NCBI GenBank assembly: GCA_024401395.1
Contig: JAKSLD010000004.1
Coordinates: 1 to 64,000 of the forward strand
Direction: 5' to 3'
DNA: 64,000 nt
Origin: Bacteroidales bacterium
Lineage (GTDB): Bacteria > Bacteroidota > Bacteroidia > Bacteroidales > Marinilabiliaceae
A program made the position numbers and the translations under genes. Positions 1 through 11,103 of this stretch are shown here, piece after piece (position 1 is the stretch's first letter; each line of letters begins with the position of its first letter). The notes below the pieces were generated by a model. It saw only the letters and a program-made list of their open reading frames with translations. It was not told where the DNA came from and did not search any database.

Positions 1-358
1 CAGCTAGCGAGCCATATATTATACCTGCAGTAGATGGGACGTATGAGGTAGTTGCGAAAGACGAGAAGGGGAATCAGGCAAAAACAACGATAACCATAAA
101 GTTGCCAGTAGCAGAGCCAGAAGATGAAGAGGCCCCAGTAATTAAGGTAGGAGATGATGTATTAGGAGCGACAGCCAATTATGAAGAGAGCGTTACGTTG
201 ACTATTACAGACAATAAAGGAGTCGCATCGGTAACGATAAATGGCACACCAGCTAGCGAGCCATATATTATACCTGCAGTAGATGGGACGTATGAGGTAG
301 TTGCGAAAGACGAGAAGGGGAATCAGGCAAAAACAACGATAACCATAAAGTTGCCAGT
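1..358 (+). repeat. Two identical 109-bp direct repeats, 249-bp period, inside the Ig-repeat gene
   Basis: Bases 1-109 and 250-358 are identical. The offset is 249 nt (83 codons), so the repeat keeps the frame and corresponds to one Ig-like module. The array continues off the left edge. Perfect nucleotide identity points to recent duplication or gene conversion, which would let the module number vary. Confidence 0.9.
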
Positions 359-629
359 TGTTATAGAACCAGAACCAGGTGATATTACGATCATAGAGTC
401 GTCAGGTGTTCAAACAACAGTATTCAGAACGATTAAAACAGATGATTTCAGTGGTATTGAGGTTTTGGCTAAGGAAAAAATGAGTATTGAGGTATACGAT
501 GAATCAGGTAAGAGAGTGAAGGTTGGCACAGCCAAGATGGAGGACGGAGCTACACGAGTAGCAATGCCAGTCGGCAAGTATAAGGTCAATATGGGTATGT
601 TCAAGAGTTTAGACCTAGAAATTAAATAA
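1..629 (+). CDS. C-terminal part of a repeat-containing surface protein (Ig-like repeats), 5' end outside window
   Basis: The reading frame is open from the first bases of the window, so the true start lies upstream. An internal TTG at 102 should not be taken as the start. What is seen: about 83-aa Ig-like beta-sandwich modules with the pattern GTYEVVAKDEKGN, typical of bacterial Ig-like/Big adhesin domains. A full module is followed by a 90-residue C-terminal part ending in IEVYDESGKRVKV and then a GKYKV strand. That ending resembles a T9SS type A sorting domain (strand, Gly turn, strand), which would place the protein on the cell surface, but the match is weaker than in the next gene. A rho-independent terminator follows at 655. 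The function beyond surface adhesion or structure is not known. Confidence 0.75.
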   Translation, partial: ASEPYIIPAVDGTYEVVAKDEKGNQAKTTITIKLPVAEPEDEEAPVIKVGDDVLGATANYEESVTLTITDNKGVASVTINGTPASEPYIIPAVDGTYEVVAKDEKGNQAKTTITIKLPVVIEPEPGDITIIESSGVQTTVFRTIKTDDFSGIEVLAKEKMSIEVYDESGKRVKVGTAKMEDGATRVAMPVGKYKVNMGMFKSLDLEIK

Positions 630-654
630 CATTAATCCGATATTATAAAAACAG

Positions 655-692
655 AGGCAGCTTTCGAGAGAGGCTGCCTTATTTTATTTTTA
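655..692 (+). terminator. Rho-independent terminator of the Ig-repeat gene
   Basis: A 7-bp stem (AGGCAGC at 655-661 with GCTGCCT at 673-679) is followed by a T-rich tract. It lies 25 nt after the stop codon at 629. Confidence 0.85.
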
Positions 693-784
693 TAGGGGAA
701 GCAAAGAGATTCATGAACCTTTCGAGAGTTAAATCCGTAACAAAAGAGAAAACTTGGTACACTAATCGAAATATATTCATACCT

Positions 785-3700
785 ATGAAAAGCTATTTTG
801 CAATACTATTGGGAACATTATTAACCGTATCAACAACTGTTTTAGGTCAAGGTGCTGGTGGAACTGTGTGGTATTCCAATCATGATGGAGATTGGAACAA
901 TCATATGTGTTGGACGACGAATGCCGCTGGTACTGTGCATGTGAATCCTGAAAATAAAATTCCTGGAGAAAATGATAAGGTAGTTATTCTTGGAGGTCGT
1001 ACTATACGTTTGTCTCATAGTGCGACTGTACACGATCTAGAGTTGAAGGGAAGTCTCATTATGAGTGAATATGATGGGGCAGCATCTGAGGAGAATAAAG
1101 TAAAGATTACTATTAAGGGAGGTTACGTTACAGGTACTTCGGATGGTATATTACATTTATACCAAATGGACAATGTTGTATTGCGTGACCGAGATGGGAA
1201 TCTGATGAATTATGAAGTAGGCGATACAGAAGAGCAGAAAGAAGAGAAGAAGACATATTCTACAGCCCACAACACACTTTTCAAGGTATGTACGATGCAA
1301 GTATGGGGAGGAGAAGAAAAGAGAGATATTTCTGCGGTAGAAGAATTTGGTAATCTTGATATATATGGAAAGCAAGTCTTGGCCATGTCGAATTTTACTG
1401 TTCATGGGAATTTGACTATACACAATGGCGCTAAGTTCTCTATGGGTACTGTTTATGAAGGATTTTCGGTAACAGTTGAAGGCGATATCAAGGTTGACGC
1501 TGGAGGAATATTGACGGCGACAGAGTGGTTGAGAGGAAATCGACGCAGTGCAGCTAATGTTACTGAACGTTCGTTTAGTACATTCTATGTACAGGGAAAT
1601 TTCATTAATGATGGCGGAAATGTAATTATGGCTAAAGTGGGTCATAATTACACCTATAGAGGAGAAACGGATGAAAATAAAGCGCCTGAGAACACGAATG
1701 ATTACTACAAGAAAAGTGATAATAACACTACGACTACTTTGCTTAAGACAGTAAAAAAAGAAGGTTTGGGTACTAGGAATTACTATGATTATAAAGGTTC
1801 GACGCAAGCGGAGAAAGATGAATATGAGCTAAGAACGTATTATAAATCATATCAGCCTTTCGTTGAATCATACGGAGATGGTAATCAAAAGCAGAATTCT
1901 ACTGTCGAAGTAGTTTTTTATGGGAAAAATGATTCTAGATTCTATGCAGGTGGACCTACGGATGTGTATAGAATAGTTTGCGATAAGGAAGATAATCGTA
2001 TTGTTGATATAGAGGCTTCTGCTATGTCACGAGAATCATTCAATGATGGATATGATTTAAGTGCGCTCAAAGATAGGGAGCCTGGTAATGTTTATCATTA
2101 TTATAAGGTGTCAGAATTGATAGCAGACACAAGATATGTACCTGATTTGTTGCGAGTATGGTCGAAAACGGTTAACTTAGATTCGTCAATTGTAGAATTG
2201 CCATGGGTTTTGAAGAAGGGAGTGTTGAAACTAGGAAATAATGTAAGGATTACCCGAATGGGAGAGAATAGAGAAGCGAGTGGAAATTTAGTAGGAGGTC
2301 TTGAACTACGTCCATTCCCTTCTTATGGTGCGAATAAGACAAATGGATTATTAGATTATCTTGAGTCAAGTAATGTTAACGAAAATAAAATAAGTGTAAA
2401 AAATTTGTTGACAAATGGTTACATGACAAGATATTATTATGAACTTTTAAGGGATGCATCTGTATATATACCAAGAGGAGCGACATTATGGATAGCTGGC
2501 GCTGAAATAGATTTGAAGGAAACAAAAACTACTTCTAACCCTATATATACGGCATACCCATCTATATGTGTAAATGGAGAGTTGCGTATTTCGGCAGGAA
2601 AACTGTCATTGCCAGATCAGTCTGTCGGCATATATGCGCCTATCAGAGACCACTATTGTGGTGCGAATGCTAATTATTCCCAGACACCAGCAAGGATTAC
2701 TATAGAGGGAGGAGAACTTCATACGTCGCGCATTATGGCGCAAAATGGGAGAAAGTTGGTATACAAACAGACGGGCGGAGATGTATACTTTGACAGGAAA
2801 TGTAATGGGTCAGGAGAGATTACGTCAGGTTCCTTTTCGACGGGATCATCATGGCCTCAAAATAACCCGAAGTCGCTAAGAGAGCATAATGGAACCTATT
2901 ACAGAGATGTGGAATGGGATGGAGCAACGCAACAATGGGTGAGAAAGAGTTTTGATGACATCAAATACTATTGGGAGAACAATAGAGGTTGTAAGTTTGA
3001 CATGAAGTTTGGCGGTGAGTTTATACTTGCTGGAGGTAATCTGTATATGGGTACAGATCAAACTAGACTCACAAAAGATTATACCGACTATAATGGAAAT
3101 AGAACACTAGTTAAAGACGCAACATCAAATATTTACAACTCGTTACCGAACCTTATGGATATACGAGTTGATGGAGGAGCTGACTTTACTGGGGGAAAAC
3201 TGTATATATATGGAAATTTTGACAATAAACTAGCACAAACTGTCTATGCTCCAGATGCGAAGTTTGGAGATGTTCTGTTTGCCAATTTAAATACAGGTTC
3301 GCTGATGTTTATGGGTGATGTTCCATCTTTAGGTATGGATGAAGGAGATCTCATAAGGGGAAATAATATCCTAAGGCAGACTGGTGTCCATGGTACTGAA
3401 GGTACAAAATATGGGATAGTCAATTATTATGATCCAAAATATGAGGGGAATACTACGCATATTGCAGGAAATCTAGAACTGCAAGGAAGTGCGGTATTGA
3501 GCAATGTGGAGTATTTGCAAGTTGATGGAGACTTGAAATTTGCTAGTACAGCCAATAAAGTAATTGGACACAATTTGATGACGGTAGAGAGACCAGATGT
3601 TGATGAGGTAGGAAATCCGGTAATTGATGAGAATGGAGATCCAGTGATGATATCAGAAGGAGTGGATGCACGAACTACGCTTGTGTTCGGTGGTGCCAAA

Positions 3701-6700
3701 GATAGTGAAATATCATCAATTTCGACGAATGCCTATCTTGATGGAATTATTGTAAGAAAAAGCAGTAAGGACAATGTGGTAACTCTATTACCTAATGCTA
3801 AGTTTTATATTGGTGGTAATGGAGCGACAGATCCATGCGGGCATGGTTTGCAGTGTGAGCATGGTAAACTTGAGGGAAAGATAACTTTGACAGCAGTGAA
3901 TGACGGTCAGCCATTGATGTGTGGAGAAGGTGGAGACATGAGTAAGTTGACTGTGGAGATTTTTCCAACTAAGATAAATAATGTACAAACAAAAGGTAGG
4001 ATAGATTTGTCATCCGATGTACATCTTGATGCTATTCAATACGCGAATAATTATGGTATTGTTAACCTAGGAAAGTTTAATCTTAAGCTTGAGAGATTGT
4101 TAGCTAGTAATGGGAGTAAGATAGTTGCTAGTAAAAGCACTTCGTCTGACCCTGAAGTTTATACTACGTATATAAATAATGGTGTAATAACCAGATGTTT
4201 TATGACAGATGGAACACCAGGTGCTGGAGGTTTGTCATTGAAGTTAGACAAGACACCAACATATATTAGTGTGGCTTATCCTATGGCTGCGCGGAAAAGT
4301 GATGGCGAAATCTATTTTATGCCTGCGTATATAAAGCAAGCGGTTAAAAGAGATGCAGGTGGGGTATGGCCATTAGAATTAGCAGATGGTTATTTCACAG
4401 TTGTTCCTGTTCTTGGAGAGCATCCGGCTGTTGTTTCAGGAGAAGGAGCTAGTGTCAGCAATACTGTTGGAGTTTATTGGAAGACTAAGTGGGATGGCGA
4501 AAAGACACAACCAAAGGGAAGCCTCAATAATGACTTAGAAAAAGGATACAGATGTAGGCTTGAGTTCGGATTGCCTTCTCAAGTTAAGAGTAATATACGC
4601 GAAGCCACTCCTGGTGGTCCATTTAAGGGATTTTATACAGATTTGACATCGGAAGAGTATACTCGTTTCCGTGATGTTTTTGGCAATACTGCCTTGATTG
4701 AAAACATTTCAGATGTTACAATGAACCAGCAATCTAATGGTAGAGGCTGTTCGTATGTATATTTGAATAACAAGTGGTATAATCAGACACAGAGAAAATG
4801 GTGGCTAGCTCAAAATTTGGATCAAACAAACGCAAAGAATGTAGAGTATCGTTTTCAAGGATCATTGTCTCTAAATGATGCTAATAAAGACGTAATGCTT
4901 AGATTCTCAAATGTGCCATACGGTTATGTGCGATATGAAGATAAAAAATATCATACATATCCTGTCGATTGTGGACAAAAGTATATTGATGTGAAAGCAA
5001 AAGGAAATGATAAAATATTTCCTTCGGATTATGTGTCGGATGATTATAAAGATGCATTTGCTGTAGTTTTGGCAGATGCAGACTGGACACATGGATACAA
5101 TCTGGATATGTGGGAGGCTACAGAGTTTTGGAGTTCAGGAGAAGGAGAAGAATGGTTTAAAAATAAATCATGGAAGAAGAAGAACGAAGAAGGAGAATTG
5201 ATTCCAGCAGATGCAATCCCTAATGCCCAATCTATAGTTCATATTCAGAGAGGGCATACTATAAATATCAATCAAAATGGAGCTACATGTAATCAGCTAG
5301 ATATCGAAGAGGGAGGAAGGTTAGAAGTTGGAATGAATGTTAAAAAAACAGATATTAAACAAGTAACAGGAGGAGGTACGATCAGCTATAATGCTGTATA
5401 TTGGCCTAGTATTGCAGATAGTGGTTTGTTAAAGAAAGCAGACGGAACACTGTCGGAAACTTCGCAGTTCATAAATAATCCGACTGCGAAATGGGAGTAT
5501 AGTGTGCACAGAGATGATGTTGTTTTCCGATTGCCAGAATGGATATCGGAGTACCCGTCGTTGACAGTTACGGCAGATGCAGATGCAGAGAATGCAAGGA
5601 TTCGATTGAGTGATATAAATAGTAAGAAACTAGTGATAAATGGAGACTTGACAATAGAGAATATTGACAGAGGATTTGTAATGTTCAGTGAGAATGAGTT
5701 TAGGGAAGATGACGAAGATTATGAAGAGGATGACGAAGATGATGACGATGAAGAGGAACCTGAAGAGTTGAAATGCAGAGAAGTAGTAGTCAAGGGAAAT
5801 GTCTTATTAAAGGGAGAGTCTTCATGGATTACATCGGAATTAACAGAAGTAGTTCAGACAGTAGAAGGAAATATAATTATTGGAGAAGATGCATCATCTT
5901 CGGCATATTTTGAGAAGAGAGAAGGAGAACTGCGTGTTAAGGGAGATATAATATGCAACTCCGGAGAAGATATAAAGCTGCAAGGTAAGTTAGTGATGTC
6001 AGGTAATGGAAATCAGGAAGTTAGGGCAGAAAATATCGATTTGACAGGAGAAGCATGCATAGAAATAGATAAGCAGTCGGCTGAGAAGGTTATCGTAAGC
6101 TCATTATTCACGCATAATGGTGCAGGTGAAGACGCTTATCCGTTGTCATTGTCATTTAAGCAAGGAGAGTTAGATTTTGATAATGGAGGATGTATATATG
6201 TAAAGGGAGTTAATGATAAGTATGTAGCTATTCCAAGTGGAGCAGGCCTGTCACTTAACAATATAAACTTGACGACAATGGCGTCTGATGGTACGACTCC
6301 ATATTCGATACGTCTAGGCGGCATTCTCAAGCTAATTAACTCGACACTTTCTACATCAGGATATGGCGAAGGAGCAATTACGGGAGGTATTGGTTATTTG
6401 ACAGCCAATGATACAAGACTGTCGATGACAAATTCGACAGTGAATAGTGCATTCCTGGTGCCATTCAATGATGAAGGAAATATCAAGATAGATATGGATG
6501 CGAGGTCCAAGATTAATCTTGGTGTAGCTCCTGATGCCTGCAACAATATAGAAAACGAAGGTGCTACGGCTGCGAACAAGGCGAATACTCCAGTGCTGGC
6601 TATTCTAGGCAATTCGGAATTGACAGCTATGAAGGGGTCGCAGATCAATATCAAGAACGAAACATCAGATCCAGAGAGAGTATATGCTGTACAGTTGACA

Positions 6701-9700
6701 TCACAGAACGTAGCATACGAGTCAGGAGTAAAGGGAGTGGCAATCAATCTGGCTAATGGTACAAAAGCCGGACTATACTGTACATCACCATTATCGAGAC
6801 TGACAGTATCGGATGATACAGAAGCATACGTTGGCGTAGCCGATATAGATATCAGGGAGGAGTTGACAATCAATACAGGCACTTCTCTTGATATGAGGCA
6901 ATATGCGCTTGACTTGTATGGAGATGCAGTATTGAAAGGCCAGTACAAGCATGATGATAACACCACGGTATTCCATGGCAACAATACTGTGACATTTGCT
7001 CCGATAATTGAAGGAGAGCAACAGAAGCCACTATTGTTCCATAATCTGACCCGTGTAGGTGATGGTCTGACAGTATTCAATAATGAATCGGATGAAAATC
7101 CATGCGATATTATTGTTGATGGGTTATTCGAATTGGAGCAAGGAAATGTAGAAGTGAACACAAATGCCGTTGAATGTCAAGGAGATGTGATTGTGGAATT
7201 AGGCACAGAGATAAGCGGAGAAGGAATTAAGATGGCGGCAGGAGAGACGACACACAGTCAGATGCTCAAGTGTGAAGGTACGATATCCAAGCTATGCGTC
7301 AACAATCCATCGGGTATTGATGCCAGAACACAGCAGAGTAATCCTATCAAGATATCCAACAAGTTGATATTAGAAGAAGGCGTACTATCGATAGCATCAA
7401 ATAATCTGCACATGAAAGCAGGAGCCACGATAGAGCCTGCAGACGGTGGTGCGTTCTCGTCGACATGTATGGTTGCTACGAATATGGCGAATACAGACCG
7501 AGGCATAACATACGAGTTGACTTCGAGCGACAATGGAAAGAGCGTGGTTTATCCATTAGGATTAGATGATAAGTATACTCCAGCTATAGTAAATATAGGT
7601 ACGGTGACACATGATGGTACATTACGAATAGAGATAAACGATGATTTCTATCCAGGTTTGGCTCAAGAACATCAAAATAATGCTCTTGAATACTATTGGA
7701 CATTGGAAGAAGGCGAAGGGCTTGCTTTATCGGGGACACAATTAGTCTGCAATACAGATGAGTCTGATGCGAATGTTGAGAGTGGAAACAGCCTGAGTGA
7801 TTATGTCACAGCGTACTTATTGAGAGGTCAGTATGTATGGAGGATGGAAACAGGAACTGTTGAAACGACAGAAGACGATATAAAGATGACATATCCGATG
7901 TCTGATATTGTTTCAGGAAATTATCTGAGCTGTCATAGCAATTGTGATTTGAAGGTATACAAATATATATCTTCAACAGATGGTTATGCTTTTGCAGACG
8001 ATGGAGGAAGCAAGTCGGGCGTAGCTAAGTGGCAGAGATATACATACGACGAAGCTGGCAATTCTTTGAAAGACGGTGCAGAGAGAGAATATACTAAGAT
8101 TGACTTGACAGGAGCTGCTATCGAGATCAATAATAATATCACGGTAGACGATGACTCATGGAGAGCACAGTCGATGACATTGAATCCAGAGGGCAAGTTG
8201 GTATTAGGAAAGACCATGGGTCATAATTTCTCGTCATTTGAAGGTACAGGTACATTATCAACATGTATTTCTACCTTGCCTGCTGCTACTTACAATAATT
8301 TCTTCAAGGCAGGAGGAGGTACGATGGAGTATGAGACAGATCCAGACCTTGATTTGTCGGGAGCTGATGAATCCTCATCATATACAGTATTAGCGTCATT
8401 GACAGAAGTCAACAATATAACCTTCAAGGGAGTAGGACGAAGGAATTGGCGTTCAGACCTTGTGACTATAGACGTATGGGGAGACATGAAGATGGCAGAA
8501 GACAATGCCGCGGAAGGTCAGTCGCTGGTTATTGCTTCATCGCAAAAAAATAATATACGACTCCACGGAGACATATATGTAGGCAAGGGAAATATGACAG
8601 GCAGAGGTACCTATAGTTTTATGGGCAACGCTACGCAAAACATATACCTTGCAGAAGGCGGAGTATCTGGGTCGGCATTCAAGGCATGGAACATGAAGAT
8701 AGACAATGCTGATGGTGTGGTTTCAGATGTTGATGTTCACGTAGGAAACTCAGAATACTCAAATGTAGGTTCTACATTGACATTTGTTCATGGAAAACTG
8801 ACTATGAACAATGACAAGGTATGCTATGTGAGAGACAATCAGGAAGGATCCATAGTAGGCACAAATCTGAACAACTACGTCATTGGCAAGTTGAACAGAA
8901 ATGTAGGAGCATCAGGATTCCTTACATTCCCTATTGGCGATGCTGATTCATACGCGCCTATGGAGGTTCGAGCGGTGAAGGCAGACGATTGGACGGTGGC
9001 ATATAAGCCGATGGATGCCTATCCATCAGATGAAGTCAGCGGTATGGTACAAGTGGTATCTAAAGACGTTTGGAATGTAGCTGCAAAGACAGGTAATAAA
9101 GCATACTTCAAGCTGTCTCCTGTAGAAGGACATAGATTTAAGCCAGGTTATACTCCATGGGACAAGAAGACAAGTATGGTTACAGTAGAAGGAACAGCTA
9201 CTCCTGAGAATTCATGGGCAGAGATGTCATCCACCCTGTCGGCCGACAAAGGAATCCTGACATCCGTATTAGGCTACACAGGTAGAGACAGAAATCTCAC
9301 ATACGGATTATTGTCAGGAGAGAGATTCAATATATGGAAAGGTATTACTGACGACTGGAGTGATGCACAGAACTGGACATATGGTGTGCCAAATCTGAGC
9401 ATGAAGGTATTGTTGCCAAGTGGTTGCGATTATTATCCAAATATTACATATAGGAACAAGACAATAGTTGTAAGTACACTAAGATTTGAGCCAGGGGCAA
9501 AACTAGTGGTTCAAGACGGAGGAAGGTTCTTTGCGGACAATATAGAAGAAGCAAGCACATCCACACCACAGATATTCATTACACACTATCCAGACAGAAT
9601 GTGTACGTTTGTGGTATCACAGCCAACTTCTCTTTTGACATTTAAGGTAAGAGTGTCAAGATATTTGAGGACTGGAAGGTTGTATTATGTCGGTAATTTG

Positions 9701-11077
9701 GCTAATGGTTCGACAACTACAAAGTTAGGAAGTACAAATCTGTTCGTTAATCTAAATGCAGAAGGAGGAGATAGAATAACGAAATATGATTTTACAAAAC
9801 CGTTGGAAGAAATATACACTACAAGTAATAATAGTAATTTGAAAGGAAAGGATGACAGAGGAACAATAGGTCTAATCAAGGAAAGAGGTACAACACCATC
9901 GGTGTGGATACAAGAAGGAACTATACAAGGACCTACAATAAGTGGTGGCGTCGAGTATAATCTTAGCGTTGCCAATAAGAATGAGAATCCAAAGTTAGAT
10001 GGATGGCAATTGTTGCATAATCCATTAAATGCACCTGTTGATATCAAGAAGATAAAGTTCGGTTCGTATCTGAATAATTCAATATATGTAAGAACATTTG
10101 ACAGTAGCAGTAACAGCTATAAGTGGATTACTATATGCAATGGTGTAGCACTAAATGAAGAGGGAGGCGATGCATCCATAGAATATCTGGCACCTGGACA
10201 AGCGTTCTTTGTAAGGAAGACAGATATCACCAAGACATCTACAGTAACTTTGACATTGCCAACAGCATCAAATGCGCCAACAAGTGATGTGAAGTTGAAG
10301 TCGGCTACACTAGAAAAGACACAATTGCCAATGGCATTAGTGAAGATGAGACTATCAGCAGACGGTAAGGTATCATCTATTTCTGATGAGGCGGCATTGG
10401 CATTCCAGAGTGGCAGTGTATCAGCAACAGAGAAAGATGCACCAAAGTACTTTGAGTCGGAAACTGTATATCAGATATATGTAAGAAAGGCAGGAGAGAA
10501 CGAGGCGATAGCTGCACTTCCAGGCCTGACACAATTCAGAGATGCCATTATTCCATTGGGCGTTCAAGTTCCAGCGGGAGAGAAGAGTGCTACTATCAAG
10601 TTCACGCTCAATGCCATAGCTGAGAATGCGACATATATGTTGGAAGATAAGGTTGCTGGCGAGATGGTAGACCTGTCGATGTGTGATTACGAATATACGT
10701 TCGTTCCAAATGGAGAGGGAAGAATCGACGACAGATTTGTTCTATATGTGAACAGTGACTATGTTGCACCAGAGGTAGTGGTAGATTTGGAAAACGGCAA
10801 AGAAGATGTAGTTACCGGTATAGAAGAAGTCGAGTCGGATTTGGTAAAAGAGACAGAGGATGGTATTGATATTATGGTAAAGGTTAGAGAAGTAGAGATT
10901 AGAATTTCAGATGATGTATACACTTCGGACGCAGAGTTGAGAATGTATGATATAATGGGACGAGTAGTAGAAGTAAAGAAGGGAATTGCTGCCAATATGC
11001 GTTTGGAGAGGAAGAGAGAAGGAGTTATGATATTGGAAGTGAAGAGTGGAGAAAGCGTTAAGAGGGTAAAGATGTGA
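785..11077 (+). CDS. Giant T9SS-exported surface protein, about 3430 aa
   Basis: The chosen start is the ATG at 785 because it opens a clean Sec signal peptide (MKSYFAILLGTLLTVSTTVL, cleavage near GQGAG). An in-frame ATG at 713 would add 24 polar residues. The body is a long series of short beta-strand/turn units of the kind GDL-x-V-x-GN-x-I, as in right-handed beta-helix adhesins, with Trp-rich modules near both ends (WYSNHDGDWNN; IWKGITDDWSDAQNWTYG near 9340). A dense Asp/Glu tract occupies about 5701-5765. The last 60 residues (strand AELRMYDIMGRVVEVKKG, final SVKRVKM) match a T9SS type A sorting domain, so secretion through the outer membrane and anchoring are expected. No catalytic domain is recognised. 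A terminator follows at 11104. Adhesion or a surface-layer role is inference. Confidence 0.88.
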   Translation: MKSYFAILLGTLLTVSTTVLGQGAGGTVWYSNHDGDWNNHMCWTTNAAGTVHVNPENKIPGENDKVVILGGRTIRLSHSATVHDLELKGSLIMSEYDGAASEENKVKITIKGGYVTGTSDGILHLYQMDNVVLRDRDGNLMNYEVGDTEEQKEEKKTYSTAHNTLFKVCTMQVWGGEEKRDISAVEEFGNLDIYGKQVLAMSNFTVHGNLTIHNGAKFSMGTVYEGFSVTVEGDIKVDAGGILTATEWLRGNRRSAANVTERSFSTFYVQGNFINDGGNVIMAKVGHNYTYRGETDENKAPENTNDYYKKSDNNTTTTLLKTVKKEGLGTRNYYDYKGSTQAEKDEYELRTYYKSYQPFVESYGDGNQKQNSTVEVVFYGKNDSRFYAGGPTDVYRIVCDKEDNRIVDIEASAMSRESFNDGYDLSALKDREPGNVYHYYKVSELIADTRYVPDLLRVWSKTVNLDSSIVELPWVLKKGVLKLGNNVRITRMGENREASGNLVGGLELRPFPSYGANKTNGLLDYLESSNVNENKISVKNLLTNGYMTRYYYELLRDASVYIPRGATLWIAGAEIDLKETKTTSNPIYTAYPSICVNGELRISAGKLSLPDQSVGIYAPIRDHYCGANANYSQTPARITIEGGELHTSRIMAQNGRKLVYKQTGGDVYFDRKCNGSGEITSGSFSTGSSWPQNNPKSLREHNGTYYRDVEWDGATQQWVRKSFDDIKYYWENNRGCKFDMKFGGEFILAGGNLYMGTDQTRLTKDYTDYNGNRTLVKDATSNIYNSLPNLMDIRVDGGADFTGGKLYIYGNFDNKLAQTVYAPDAKFGDVLFANLNTGSLMFMGDVPSLGMDEGDLIRGNNILRQTGVHGTEGTKYGIVNYYDPKYEGNTTHIAGNLELQGSAVLSNVEYLQVDGDLKFASTANKVIGHNLMTVERPDVDEVGNPVIDENGDPVMISEGVDARTTLVFGGAKDSEISSISTNAYLDGIIVRKSSKDNVVTLLPNAKFYIGGNGATDPCGHGLQCEHGKLEGKITLTAVNDGQPLMCGEGGDMSKLTVEIFPTKINNVQTKGRIDLSSDVHLDAIQYANNYGIVNLGKFNLKLERLLASNGSKIVASKSTSSDPEVYTTYINNGVITRCFMTDGTPGAGGLSLKLDKTPTYISVAYPMAARKSDGEIYFMPAYIKQAVKRDAGGVWPLELADGYFTVVPVLGEHPAVVSGEGASVSNTVGVYWKTKWDGEKTQPKGSLNNDLEKGYRCRLEFGLPSQVKSNIREATPGGPFKGFYTDLTSEEYTRFRDVFGNTALIENISDVTMNQQSNGRGCSYVYLNNKWYNQTQRKWWLAQNLDQTNAKNVEYRFQGSLSLNDANKDVMLRFSNVPYGYVRYEDKKYHTYPVDCGQKYIDVKAKGNDKIFPSDYVSDDYKDAFAVVLADADWTHGYNLDMWEATEFWSSGEGEEWFKNKSWKKKNEEGELIPADAIPNAQSIVHIQRGHTININQNGATCNQLDIEEGGRLEVGMNVKKTDIKQVTGGGTISYNAVYWPSIADSGLLKKADGTLSETSQFINNPTAKWEYSVHRDDVVFRLPEWISEYPSLTVTADADAENARIRLSDINSKKLVINGDLTIENIDRGFVMFSENEFREDDEDYEEDDEDDDDEEEPEELKCREVVVKGNVLLKGESSWITSELTEVVQTVEGNIIIGEDASSSAYFEKREGELRVKGDIICNSGEDIKLQGKLVMSGNGNQEVRAENIDLTGEACIEIDKQSAEKVIVSSLFTHNGAGEDAYPLSLSFKQGELDFDNGGCIYVKGVNDKYVAIPSGAGLSLNNINLTTMASDGTTPYSIRLGGILKLINSTLSTSGYGEGAITGGIGYLTANDTRLSMTNSTVNSAFLVPFNDEGNIKIDMDARSKINLGVAPDACNNIENEGATAANKANTPVLAILGNSELTAMKGSQINIKNETSDPERVYAVQLTSQNVAYESGVKGVAINLANGTKAGLYCTSPLSRLTVSDDTEAYVGVADIDIREELTINTGTSLDMRQYALDLYGDAVLKGQYKHDDNTTVFHGNNTVTFAPIIEGEQQKPLLFHNLTRVGDGLTVFNNESDENPCDIIVDGLFELEQGNVEVNTNAVECQGDVIVELGTEISGEGIKMAAGETTHSQMLKCEGTISKLCVNNPSGIDARTQQSNPIKISNKLILEEGVLSIASNNLHMKAGATIEPADGGAFSSTCMVATNMANTDRGITYELTSSDNGKSVVYPLGLDDKYTPAIVNIGTVTHDGTLRIEINDDFYPGLAQEHQNNALEYYWTLEEGEGLALSGTQLVCNTDESDANVESGNSLSDYVTAYLLRGQYVWRMETGTVETTEDDIKMTYPMSDIVSGNYLSCHSNCDLKVYKYISSTDGYAFADDGGSKSGVAKWQRYTYDEAGNSLKDGAEREYTKIDLTGAAIEINNNITVDDDSWRAQSMTLNPEGKLVLGKTMGHNFSSFEGTGTLSTCISTLPAATYNNFFKAGGGTMEYETDPDLDLSGADESSSYTVLASLTEVNNITFKGVGRRNWRSDLVTIDVWGDMKMAEDNAAEGQSLVIASSQKNNIRLHGDIYVGKGNMTGRGTYSFMGNATQNIYLAEGGVSGSAFKAWNMKIDNADGVVSDVDVHVGNSEYSNVGSTLTFVHGKLTMNNDKVCYVRDNQEGSIVGTNLNNYVIGKLNRNVGASGFLTFPIGDADSYAPMEVRAVKADDWTVAYKPMDAYPSDEVSGMVQVVSKDVWNVAAKTGNKAYFKLSPVEGHRFKPGYTPWDKKTSMVTVEGTATPENSWAEMSSTLSADKGILTSVLGYTGRDRNLTYGLLSGERFNIWKGITDDWSDAQNWTYGVPNLSMKVLLPSGCDYYPNITYRNKTIVVSTLRFEPGAKLVVQDGGRFFADNIEEASTSTPQIFITHYPDRMCTFVVSQPTSLLTFKVRVSRYLRTGRLYYVGNLANGSTTTKLGSTNLFVNLNAEGGDRITKYDFTKPLEEIYTTSNNSNLKGKDDRGTIGLIKERGTTPSVWIQEGTIQGPTISGGVEYNLSVANKNENPKLDGWQLLHNPLNAPVDIKKIKFGSYLNNSIYVRTFDSSSNSYKWITICNGVALNEEGGDASIEYLAPGQAFFVRKTDITKTSTVTLTLPTASNAPTSDVKLKSATLEKTQLPMALVKMRLSADGKVSSISDEAALAFQSGSVSATEKDAPKYFESETVYQIYVRKAGENEAIAALPGLTQFRDAIIPLGVQVPAGEKSATIKFTLNAIAENATYMLEDKVAGEMVDLSMCDYEYTFVPNGEGRIDDRFVLYVNSDYVAPEVVVDLENGKEDVVTGIEEVESDLVKETEDGIDIMVKVREVEIRISDDVYTSDAELRMYDIMGRVVEVKKGIAANMRLERKREGVMILEVKSGESVKRVKM

Positions 11078-11103
11078 TAGAGGTTATATAAAAGACGCTA
11101 GAT

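Noticed and set aside
713-784. Extended start of the giant gene at 713
   Set aside because: The extension is polar and would place the signal peptide internally; ATG 785 opens a clean signal peptide.
6394-7161. 255-codon minus-strand frame inside the giant gene
   Set aside because: It is antisense to a coherent, in-frame beta-rich protein and has no recognisable domain; long antisense frames are expected opposite a 10-kb gene.
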